NCBI GenBank assembly: GCA_030248295.1
Contig: JASANH010001455.1
Span: 620,001 to 684,000 of the forward strand
Length of the DNA: 64,000 nt
Direction: 5' to 3'
DNA from: Mesodorylaimus sp. YZB2_4
Lineage: Eukaryota > Nematoda > Enoplea > Dorylaimida > Dorylaimidae
The notes under the pieces are model-generated. The model worked only from the letters and a program-made list of their open reading frames with translations, had not been told where the DNA came from and ran no database searches. Every line of letters starts with the position of its first letter. Within the stretch, counting starts at the first letter, position 1. Positions 19,401-27,418 of this stretch are shown here, piece after piece. The translations under genes and the position numbers were made by a program.

Positions 19401-22391
19401 GACACCATTTTTGTGGTCCACGGCTGCAACATCACCTGGGCGGGTGACGCTCCCCATCAAGGACACCGATTTGAGTAGCTCTGAGGTGGTACTCACACAC
19501 TTTGTCTAGGACTATTGGACCTCGACAGCTCGCAAACCACGATTCCTTTTCAGCCAGGGAGGTCACGTGGACTGAGAAATATCGTGTATGGAACAATGGC
19601 ACGAGCATTAGCACACTCAAGGTTGAACTGTGTAAAAGTCAAAGTGTATTGCACACTTCTCGCAGCCATTTCCAATGCGATAAAGTGGAAGGTGCCGAGT
19701 TGGCATTCAAACCTGGTCCGAATAGGACAGATTTGGACAATGCTCACTGGAGTATGCGTCTGTTTCCTGACGAAATTCTATCACCAGGATTGTGGCCCTC
19801 TAAGAAGATCAGCAATTTCACCCTGGGGTACTTGAAAGATAGTGGATGGTATGACATTCGTATGGACCGTGCAGAGCCCATGTCCTATAGCAAGCCTGGG
19901 GAGCGCTTTTGCGATGTGGCCCTGAAGAGCTGCCACGATGTCCTGTCACAGTGCAAAAGGAATGCCACGAACGTGTGTTACATCGGGCCATACTGTGATA
20001 AGGATCGCCAAGTAGTTACAGTAAGTTTCATATCGACAATTTCACGGATCTCGATTAACGCAAGATTTGAATTTCCCGCTGCAATCTGCTCATAACAATT
20101 TTAAAATGATAAAAAGTTTTTCGCGTGCGCGCCACGCTCTTAAAAAGAAAACCCCAAAATTAGAGAAACTGTCTACAGAGAATTCTGTCAATACAACTCG
20201 CAGAGGCTGTGTGAGGGACTATCTATCTATGCAAAATTGCCATGAGAGGCTTCAAGCGGGGAATTTAATATTTGCAATGCGCGAAGCATTTGAAAAGGTA
20301 CATATATTGACCGCGGTGACTCAGTTGGTAGGCGTTGGTTCGGCTAGGGTCAGCAACCCTGACCGGGAGGCCGCAGTTCTGTCCCGACTGAGGAAGGCAG
20401 TTTGGTAAGTCCATTCTCAGAGTGGGAACCGGTCTTCGACGGTGATTTACCAAGTCCTCGCTGGCCTTGCAAACCTGGCTCTGGGCAACTCACCAGGTAC
20501 CGCCGAGTGTCGGACGCCGAACAAGTAGAGATCAGGGCACTGGGCCCCCTGTCGGGAAGGTCCCTCCGTTCTCGCCTAGTATCATCCTGGGAGGCTAGTG
20601 CTGGCACAAGATGCCCTCGTGTGGAGGTGCTCCCGGTGGAGACACACGGAGGGAAGCTGCCGTGAGAGCTGGTCACCTCGCAGCCTCGCTTATCAGATCA
20701 GCAACAGCTATAGGCAAAACAGGTTGGAAGTCCCGCGGGGAACTGGGACGGCACAGAGCCCAACACACAAAAAGTTTTTTTAAAAAGGAATGGTGCATAC
20801 AGTTATACTTGAACAAAGGCTCACGTAACCCCCCCCCCCCCCCGCCTGGTAGGCCATGGCGAGCGGAAGAAGGAAATCGACCCCTGGCTGGGAAACGTCA
20901 TCCCTCGAATTGATGCTTCAGCGGAAATTATAGTCACAAGACTTGCCTTGCTCGAGTCGGAGGTTTTGCCCTAACCCCACATTCTATCCTGCGCCTGCCA
21001 GGTTAGGTTACTCACCCAGGTTTAACATGCATGGTAGAGCAGAGGAGACCACAAAGCACGATGGGGCTGGCAAGTGATGCCGACATATTTTGTATTCTTG
21101 CCTCCAAATTTAGGCACCTGCGAGTGTCTCGCAATATGGCATCGGCTAGTCTACTTTAGTTTCTGTTTGGTCCTTAGTCAGCCAAGCCGCCCCCCAGCTC
21201 TTTCTGCACCAAATAATCTCCAACCTATTCTTTAGAATCAGGCCTACGATCGCTTAGGCTTCTGTGCTAACGGTCTCTGTCCACGCCCAGGTCGTGACCT
21301 AGCGGGTAGGCGTCTGCCTCTCACGCTGGGCAGGGTAGGGTTCGACTCCCGCATGGGTGAAAAATGATTATCAATATGTGTTCCTTAGCCATTGAGTGCG
21401 CTGTAGAGTCCTTGGCATTAGATTGCGTGATGGCTTCCTTTCGGGTTCCTGGCTGGTGGATCCTCAATAGAGCCTCGCGGCGGGAGGATCTGGGAAGTTC
21501 AGTCACAGGCTTCATCTACTCTCCGCGAGCCACAGTGCTACCACGGCCTCTCCTATCACCCTCTTCTCTTCCAGCCTCGATGCTCATCAGATGGTCGTCT
21601 TCGTCTAAGCTGTACGAATTTTGAAGATTACACCAACGGATGCGCAGTGAATTACGTTCGGGAGACCATTCCACACGTTAGCCAAGACTACGACAACTCC
21701 GACTGCCTGCTGGCCACTAAACAACCCGACTACATGGCACAACTGGGCTTCCAAATTGGACCCAGCACTATGTGCGTCACGCTGACTGTTCTCGGCACAC
21801 CCACTCGTATGGTCCTCTTACCATTCCCAGCCTGTGTCAACTACGCTTGCCTAGCAGATTCTCGAATTCAGTTCTTGTTGAAACGCCCCAGCACCGACTC
21901 CGATTTGCTGTGTAAATCCACGTGCCAGACAAGTAAGTGATCACTGGTCACGAATAAGCCATCTGAAACCATATTTTACACACCCTCCTGAAAATGGCGC
22001 TATTAGTTTCTCCGCGGCTAGAGTGCTGATCATTCAAGAAAAAAATCAGTACCCAGTCATAACTGAACCTGTAAGAGTCAAAAGAGAGCGCTTTTGCAAA
22101 AAATGTGTAAAATATAGTTTCAGATTAGGCATCCTACTTCAAACTGTTGATCCCACGAAATGTTTTTTCCACGAAGATGACTTCGGAAAGAAAAAGCAAT
22201 TTACAAGCTCACTCCCTCAATGCGACCCCGCAAACGAACACGTTTGTCCCAATCCCCGAGAGGTCTGCGCGCGCTCTGACTCAGGCGCTAAGGACCCCGA
22301 CACTTCAGATTCTGTGTCCAATCCTGTGCCTATGTCTTCTGTGATTGCGAGTCTAATAACTCTCGTTTTTGTGATTGTACTGGTAATATAA
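13482..22391 (+). CDS. LMLN: leishmanolysin-like zinc metalloprotease (peptidase family M8)
   Basis: A secreted or surface zinc endopeptidase. Exons: 13482-14289, 19554-20020, 21575-21932, and a last exon from about 22050 to 22391. Exon 1 begins with a signal peptide (LSSVSLSLLVIS) and holds the zinc motif VHETLHIM (HExxH) near residue 240. Exon 2 joins in phase and carries SRSHFQCDKVEGAEL and AHWSMRLFPDEILSPG, where family members have the third zinc His and the Met-turn, followed by LKDSGWYDI. Exon 3 is the cysteine-rich tail region (RCSSDGRLRLSCT, then FQIGPSTMC). Exon 4 has CPNPREVC and ends in about 20 hydrophobic residues (VIASLITLVFVIVLVI), fitting a GPI-anchor signal or membrane tail. 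Phases of exons 1-3 match; the acceptor of exon 4 is unclear. The Met-turn position reads ILSPG, with no Met. Intron 1 (5.3 kb) contains an antisense gene. About 650 residues, usual for the family. Confidence 0.82.
14405..14585 (+). mobile_element. MITE M1 copy
   Basis: Starts GGTAACCTCACTGCCTGGCGGG and ends CTGCCAGGCGTG; the interior has GGTATAGTCGTAAGACTTGC and CTGCTCCAGTCCGAG. It lies at the 5' side of the leishmanolysin intron 1. Confidence 0.6.
15360..16705 (-). pseudogene. possible decayed relative of the neighbouring Cys-rich membrane protein
   Basis: Read on the minus strand across several frames, this stretch gives pieces in the same order as the intact gene upstream. A hydrophobic helix followed by Thr-rich sequence (SSLLVIAVIIFTIFTSTTTT) is near 16640-16690. 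A piece reading CVVGSPQSENRGC is near 16520, one reading HHPTSNKSLCIV with QGRRCINVED is near 16200-16280, and one reading LVVHCILDVK is near 15740. Similarity is weak and by eye. Long open frames on both strands (for example 15360-16082 +) have no recognisable domain. It lies in the same leishmanolysin intron, directly downstream of the intact gene, as a tandem duplicate would. Confidence 0.3.
16938..18740 (-). CDS. single-pass (type II) membrane protein with Cys-rich ectodomain and N-terminal repeats
   Basis: Family not recognised. From the Met at 18740 the protein is about 583 residues. It starts MSVYREISKSSKKE, then three near-identical 19-residue repeats (RYRELSESSTKQPPVKGPQ) and a basic Ser/Pro-rich region. 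One membrane helix follows (WIAIFVVMLILMVGALTGVV, about residues 268-292), then a Thr/Ser-rich stalk and an ectodomain with over 20 cysteines ending KKNC. The Lys/Arg-rich side lies before the helix, supporting a cytoplasmic N-terminus. A 51-bp intron (17174-17224; GT...TTTTCAG) contains no stop and is a multiple of three, so the frame reads through it. The frame is also open upstream to 18950, where another frame-neutral intron (18782-18841) would add a hydrophobic N-terminus; this is less likely because it would reverse topology. The gene lies wholly inside intron 1 of the leishmanolysin-like gene, antisense to it. Confidence 0.75.
   Translation of the reverse strand: MSVYREISKSSKKEIAAPGPQRYRELSESSTKQPPVKGPQRYRELSESSTKQPPVKGPQRYRELSESSTKQPPVKGPQRHREVGPSSKQDPRKRRYAVWDKLVKESQEPSMLRGAPSSINPPSRPGTASKAQTGTIYENEPRGAPSAAARTVYENETRRSVGESSGKTLIPGTFNPLPSLHVISTVSDPSYIPSKKSDRPSELHRPRTSPRSPQPNRPRLRESPSGKKNPRKIDSQLKPKWPTAPDGDFHTRLWERKKDCCDRNAKCWIAIFVVMLILMVGALTGVVVYVYWPQRTTTAMVRSTRRMSMTTSPTAPTSTAKPSTTTSIPSFVGQSRTFLDGVCEPPEYEHSCWVGSAPDKDSCTSGNCARYSYAVSMKSSNEYAYYDFNDQSKSETRTPANGTGLLCVMDDGRLGVCTNDKCDKAFTGHVGKLNETSEWEDNCDKRIHCWKGDVGGFDFTMEQLGDRQRCMSGKTSCGNNVDAVIWVQHLRCKVGDDRTAMGVCEGEREVAACFRFLTFGFSGLPFRVWKCGECVRGDGCSLDVDGDCTSYKCGSSKPKKIPDGIKCKASEPDWYCVLGTCMKINETVGPTNPVPAKKNC
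18509..18690 (-). repeat. 57-bp in-frame coding repeat
   Basis: Three units, for example starting at 18511 and 18568, encode the 19-residue repeat RYRELSESSTKQPPVKGPQ of the antisense membrane protein. Units are almost identical in DNA, so expansion or gene conversion is recent. Confidence 0.85.
19235..19480 (+). repeat. dispersed repeat R5, copy 2
   Basis: TTGCCAAGTTTGGAATTAGG, GAACATGCGTTTTTATGCGG, GGTAAACCTTTTGCACCACA and GGCTGCAACATCACCTGGG. It lies about 75 bases before exon 2 of the leishmanolysin-like gene. Confidence 0.6.
20060..20275. mobile_element. MITE M3 (GCAAAATTTGAATTTCCCGC termini), short copy
   Basis: Left end GCAAGATTTGAATTTCCCGC, right end GCGGGGAATTTAATATTTGC. The interior GTGCGCGCCACGCTCTT and ATTCTGTCAATACAA is shared with the copy at 37.6 kb. 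It lies in intron 2 of the leishmanolysin-like gene. Confidence 0.65.
20310..20785 (+). repeat. SINE S2, nearly full-length copy
   Basis: The head CGCGGTGACTCAGTTGGTAGG resembles a tRNA A box. The body runs through AGCAACCCTGACCGGGAGG, GGCAACTCACCAGG and the core GATGCCCTCGTGTGGAGGTG to CCCGCGGGGAACTGGGACGG and a short T run. It is the best reference copy in the window. Confidence 0.75.
20825..21011 (+). mobile_element. MITE M1 copy
   Basis: Starts GTAACC with a run of C, then CGCCTGGTAGGCC; ends GCGCCTGCCAGGTTAGGTTAC. TCAC flanks both ends (20821-20824 and 21012-21015), a possible 4-bp target duplication. The boundary differs by one base from that of the nested copy at 3.1 kb. Confidence 0.65.
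21286..21440 (+). repeat. tRNA-Glu-derived SINE (S1), copy 2
   Basis: Same head (GTCGTGACCTAGCGGG, CTCTCAC loop, GGTTCGACTCC) and tail (AAAATGATTATCAA, then GAGTGCGCTGTAGAG). It lies in intron 2 of the leishmanolysin-like gene, sense to it, about 130 bp before exon 3. Confidence 0.75.
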
Positions 22392-22667
22392 GAAACGGAG
22401 GCAAAGCTAGTGCAACAAATCGATCCCACATTCAAATTGAGCGCGAAATTCAAACCTGTGGGCAAAAATGCCAGAATCGGCTATTATCGATTCGCCTGCA
22501 CCCACTCCCCACCAGGAGACAACATGGTCACCCAGATAAACAACCCCAAACAAAGACTCCCACGCATTCGTGCTTATGACTTCTTAAGATGGATGGAGTC
22601 AGTCTCTGCTGATGGTGCGAACATTCCACGGAAATTGAACATACAACGGAGCATATGGTCCCAGTCA

Positions 22668-23021
22668 TCACTCCACTTTCACCTCCTCCTTCTTGCCCAC
22701 CTCACTGGCCCCACTGGTCGGCTGCTGCACCCGAGGCACAACAGGCAGTAGGCTATTTCCAAACGACGAGTCTTGCACAATGAACGAAGCGTACGAAGAA
22801 CTCTGAGCCGCCTGCCAGGCTTGCTTCTGCGGTGCCGTCATGGCCGCCGGTTCCACCACACCAAAGTGGTCTTTGGTCGACTGGGCCCCTGGCCGAAATG
22901 ACGACGCCATGGCACTGATGCCACTGCCAGTACTCGGATTCTTCATCATCATTTGCCTCTTCCGCTGGTGCAGTTCTTCCAAAATACGCTTATTTTCCAC
23001 TTCCTGGTTCGTGACTGACAT
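22668..23021 (-). CDS. INIP: SOSS complex subunit C homologue (INIP)
   Basis: The small subunit of the SOSS single-strand-DNA sensor complex, which acts with SSB1/INTS3 in double-strand-break repair. This 117-residue frame has the family pattern in order: NKRILEELHQRKRQMMMKNP near the N-terminus, a Ser/Gly-rich linker, APQKQAWQAAQSSSYASFI, then VQDSSFGNSLLPVVPRV, followed by a lysine/glutamate-rich tail. The human protein is about 104 residues. The start at 23021 is chosen because a TGCAG splice acceptor lies about 10 bases upstream, so the frame's extension to 23054 is probably intron; a 5' non-coding exon is likely. It is convergent with the leishmanolysin-like gene (276 bp between stops), and HSPBP1 ends about 550 bp upstream on the same strand. 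Confidence 0.85.
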   Translation of the reverse strand: MSVTNQEVENKRILEELHQRKRQMMMKNPSTGSGISAMASSFRPGAQSTKDHFGVVEPAAMTAPQKQAWQAAQSSSYASFIVQDSSFGNSLLPVVPRVQQPTSGASEVGKKEEVKVE

Positions 23022-23399
23022 GATCGAGACTCCTGCAACAAGACACTCGAGCACAGTGCACGCACAGGCCTTAAAAACATTTCTGCCGAGTACACTATCG
23101 CCAAAAATGACACTGCCCTCGAACAGCAGTTTACTGAAATCATGACGAACAGATCACGCACAACGACCACATGCCTAACACCAAATAAGGACTAGATCAC
23201 ATCATCCAACCGGCCAGCAGACCTTGATTAGTTCCTGGATGTTCGAACGTTCATCCTAAAACCAGATCAAATGTACTTTTGGAGGTGGCACGGTCGAATG
23301 CGGTCAGTTCTAGATACTAGCACAATGTGTGCGGCACCAGAACCAGTTGCCTCTGCGTCCAGCACAACCAGCAAAAACCCCTCTCACGCCCATAAGCTT

Positions 23400-23540
23400 G
23401 CTCTACGCCAGCTTAGAGCAAACTTATGGGCGAGGGTTCGACTCCCACCTGGGTAAAATATGATTGTCAATCCGCGTTCATTAGCTCGCTCTCGAGTAAA
23501 CTGCATAGTGCTTGTCCTACGGATAAAATATGACACGACA
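23400..23540 (+). repeat. tRNA-Glu-derived SINE (S1), 5'-truncated copy
   Basis: Lacks the A box but keeps the B box (GGTTCGACTCCC) and the tail (AAAATATGATTGTCAA, then TGACACGACA repeats). It lies just downstream of HSPBP1, antisense to it. Confidence 0.65.
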
Positions 23541-23567
23541 CTCACATGACCACCAGGCACCTCCTCC

Positions 23568-26500
23568 TCAAGCCTGCACAATCAAGAAAATTCCCTTAGC
23601 AAGAATCCATGAGGCTTGGCAAAAATCCCTCTCATATGACCAGCAACTTACCTCAAACTCCTCCGTCGACCCGATCGTTTTCAATCGTTCTTCCAACACT
23701 CTTTTCAATCCTACTTCGGGTTTCTTGCAAGCCTGAAACAGAATCTTACAACAACAAGCAGGCACCAACAGAAACGACCACTCACCTCCACTGCTTTCGG
23801 ATATCCATCAACTAACGCCAGCAGTGCAGCCGTGGTTTGTTCACCGACATGCGCCTGCGCTGGGCGGCCGATCATCGATACCAACTGATTGATCAGGCCG
23901 ATTTCTATCGCCTTATCTGAAATAACTCAAGTCTCAGAACCATGCCACACTAGCAAATATGGTCCCAATAACTCTCCCACTCCAATCTCCAACATTCTGT
24001 ATGAGCGAAAGGCCACCCCAGGTCAGCAAGTTTTGAAAAGATTCTCCTGTGCGCCTTTCATCCCAACCACCCCCTTCCCGCTTGCATAAGACCAAACCTG
24101 GAAGGCGCACTTTCACAATCATTTGGCACATGTCCCGAATTCAGGGCATTCATATGTGCAGCACGTCCTCGAGAGCCAGTGTGCCCATCGATCGACACAA
24201 GTGGCACGTCAATCACTCGGGTTGATGTTCCACTAGTCCTAGACCACTCGAGGTCAGAGACTGCTGCTCCAAGTTGTTATATGCCGAGACAGTAAGTTCC
24301 CCGAAGCACCACCTTCGAGCCCAATGATTAGTCAGTCGAGAGTCAGGCGCCTAGACTCAGGAGGCGATACCAGGCAGAACGTCGGTGTTGGGCGCGTGTG
24401 ACACCAGCCCCCGCTCTGCACAACACAACTTACCTTTATTCTCCTGTTTCTTTAATATCATCGACAAAAGGAATGATGCCTTGGTACTCAAACGTTCGTA
24501 ATCGCTCATCGTAGCCCGCAACAAATAGCTCAATCCATCCAATTTCATAAAATCCTCTTCCAACTGATCGTTGTTCCGAATTAGACCTGAAAACCACAAA
24601 ATCAACCCCGAATAAGCCAGTCGGGTATTAGTTCTTACACGAAACTGCGAACAGTGCCTTAGCTCGAACAGCCGGATCCGGATCCGAATCGACCATTTCC
24701 AAAAGGACGCCCAACACATTTGCTTTGTGCAAAGCCTAAAACACAAAAAACCATTTCTATCGGTGGAACGATTGATCACACATGGATACATCGATCGATT
24801 GATCACACATACATGGATAGATCGATCGATTGATCACACATGGATAGATCGATCGATTGATCGATCACACATACATGGATAGATCGATCGATTAATCACA
24901 CATATATGGATAGATCGATCGATTGATCACACATGGATAGATCGATCGATTGATCGATCACACATACATGGATAGATCGATCGATTAATCACACATATAT
25001 GGATAGATCGATCGATTGATCACACATGGATAGATCGATCGATTGATCGATCACACATACATGGATCGATAGATTGCTCGATCACACATACATGGATAGA
25101 TCGATCGATTGATCACACATGGATATATCGATCGATGAATCACACACTGCTCACTCACCTGCTGACAATACGCGTGATTCTGGGCCAGTTCACCGATCAA
25201 TCCCGCACCCAGTGATCGAAATTCGCTGGCACCACTGGCCAAGAGTGGTACAAGGATTCGAAATCCACCCAGCTTATGGAAATCTAAAAGAAAAGTGATC
25301 TTTTACAATATGAGCCGCGATTGTGCGCTGCTTCAGGAGCCCAAGGCTGTGCAGGTGGCGGGAGATATGCAGCACCTTCAGAGCATCGAGTAGTTTCTAG
25401 GCGAAGTGGAAAGAACGCTGAAACATCAACCTGCCTGGTCTGATGCCACCCTGCCGACCATCCGAATGCTGGTTACACCCGTCAAACCAAGAACAACCAT
25501 ACCTGTCGCCAAATCCAACGAGCAGCACAGATCGATAATATGTTCCAAGGCAGCCACGCCTTGAGCCTTTTGTTCTTCGTTTGGCTCCCGATATTCCAAA
25601 TGCGACAAAATCTCCAAATTTTCTTTCATCTGCCGGACGGGATCGCTTTCTTTCATATATTCGGCCATGGCACTCGCCAAGAATTCGCGGTCCTGCAATG
25701 AACAGAGTGCTCGCAAGAGAGATGCTGAATGCTACCGTCAGAGGCGACCACCCCCAAACTAGCACTGATAAGGGGATCGGTCAAATGCGATGTATCACCC
25801 CTCAGTAATACCATGTGCGGACTGCGGGGATACGAATGAGGGGGTGACCAGGGGACGGTCTCATACGGATTGAGTACAGCCAGGGGAGTGGTACCCGGAA
25901 GAGACGCTAAGGGGAACGATAATTGGCGGATAAAGGCTGAGTCAGGGCCCAGGATGTGCCCATGCACTTATTCATGTCAAAGGTGGAGCGCCATTTATGC
26001 TATATCCACTACAGCACCAAGGCCCACTTTCACAATCGTCTCGGACACGTCCTGCATTTAGGACAACCTGTACTAAGTGTGTTTGGGCTGCGGAGAAGGT
26101 AGTGTATCTGGCCGCCTTATACACCGAGCAGTATGTGGTTGCCCTGACTGGCCGCCGCATACAGCTTATCAGCTGCATTTGTTAGCCCTCCAGGCCAGGC
26201 TGAAACCCGTCGGGTTGATGTCTCAGGCTCCTGGTGGGGTCTTCGAGACCATCCGATATTTTCTCCAATCTAGGGATACTGCCTATTACAAACCACAAAC
26301 CACCTGTACACACCACACACCTGTACAAACGATAAAACTACGATGTAGGATAGGACACTGATAATGAGGCGCTAGCTCGACAGGTATTTCTTTTCGTTAA
26401 AGCGGACCCAAGGGACAGCTTCTTAGTCAAGCGAAGATGTGTCGACATCCAAGTAGACCCTAGATCACAGCGCCATGACCGTCTTGAAGGGGCATGTCCG

Positions 26501-26890
26501 AGTGAATCCAGGGCAGCCAAGCCCTGCTCGTCGAACCCCAACCAGAGTTCATTCCAGGCCAGCTACAACATCTCGAAGCCAAGTTTGCTGGTCCTAGACC
26601 GCGAGGAACAGAGCACCCACCACTCAACCTTCTAAGGCTGTACAAGGGTAGAGGTACGTGCAGGACGGTAGCACAGCCTACAGCGCGTCCTACCCTCACT
26701 GCATACCAGCCCTCATGGCATAAGACGAGTCCCCACACCCAACCCCTCCTACCTGCTCCGACATAATATTAAACGAGGCCGGCGTCTGGTTGACCAAGTC
26801 CGTCGACCCGACCCTCGTCGCAAAGTCCAACAACGCCTTCCAAATCCCACTCACATTCCCCATTGATTCGGCTCCGTTTCCGTCCGCCAT
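23568..26890 (-). CDS. HSPBP1: HSPBP1/Fes1-like Hsp70 nucleotide exchange factor
   Basis: An armadillo-fold cytosolic factor that releases ADP from Hsp70. Exons (minus order): 26753-26890, 25503-25692, 25159-25283, 24639-24735, 24434-24586, 23786-23916, 23652-23732, and a possible 6-base final piece 23568-23573. All internal phases join. The start at 26890 (MADGNGAES) follows a TTTCAG acceptor, suggesting a 5' UTR intron. Family landmarks are FNIMSEQ, EALEHIIDLCCSLDLA, LGGFRILVPLL, AVRAKALFAVSC, LIRNNDQLEEDFMKLDG, RLSTKASFLLSMIL and VGLKRVLEERL. The model gives about 306 residues (yeast Fes1 290, human 359). The C-terminus is uncertain: splicing gives an immediate stop after one Ala, while intron retention adds about 25 residues. 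Intron 3 holds a GATC-rich tandem array. Confidence 0.85.
24767..25145. repeat. GATC-rich tandem array in HSPBP1 intron 3
   Basis: Units of GATCGATCGATTGATCACAC plus ATGGATA or ATACATGGATA alternate in a higher-order pattern of about 93 bp (forms with ATACATGG, ATATATGG and ATGG in order). It ends 13 bases before exon 3, fills the intron, and is strongly self-complementary. Confidence 0.8.
26040..26275 (+). repeat. dispersed repeat R4, copy 1
   Basis: CTGACTGGCCGCCGCATACA, AGGCTGAAACCCGTCGGGTTGATGTC and CTTCGAGACCATCCGAT match 50990-51215 in order. It lies in the HSPBP1 intron between exons 1 and 2. Confidence 0.6.
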
Positions 26891-27418
26891 TTTCCTGAAA
26901 TACACTGCTTATCACTCAAATGACCAATCAACCATCCCGATCCAAGTACCACATGGCCCACACCTGCCACAGCCAAAGAAGAATGACTGCCACAAATCAT
27001 TTACTCACATCAAAATTAGCACTGAAACTATCGACTACGGGCCAATCAGGCCAATCCCACACACCTAACCATTGCAAAAAGTATAATCAAACTACGTAGA
27101 TCCCATAAGGCACCAAAAAGTTATCACCAACCCATAAAATCTAAATAAATCCTCACCGACTTATTAGCTTAAAAACCTTATTTCCTACAATTAGCAAAAC
27201 ATAAACACTACAAAAACCCACTCAATCGAGAAAGTATTCTTGCGTCTGCGATCACACAGCAGTTGTACACGACATGTCCACATTGACAGTACTTATTGAG
27301 CAACGCGTGCTGACTTATCCCATCGTCCAAATCCTATATAAGCCTGCCAAAAATATCTATTCTACAAAACTAACCTACAAAAAACCCTACGCCCACTTTC
27401 CATTCGATCCATCACCAT

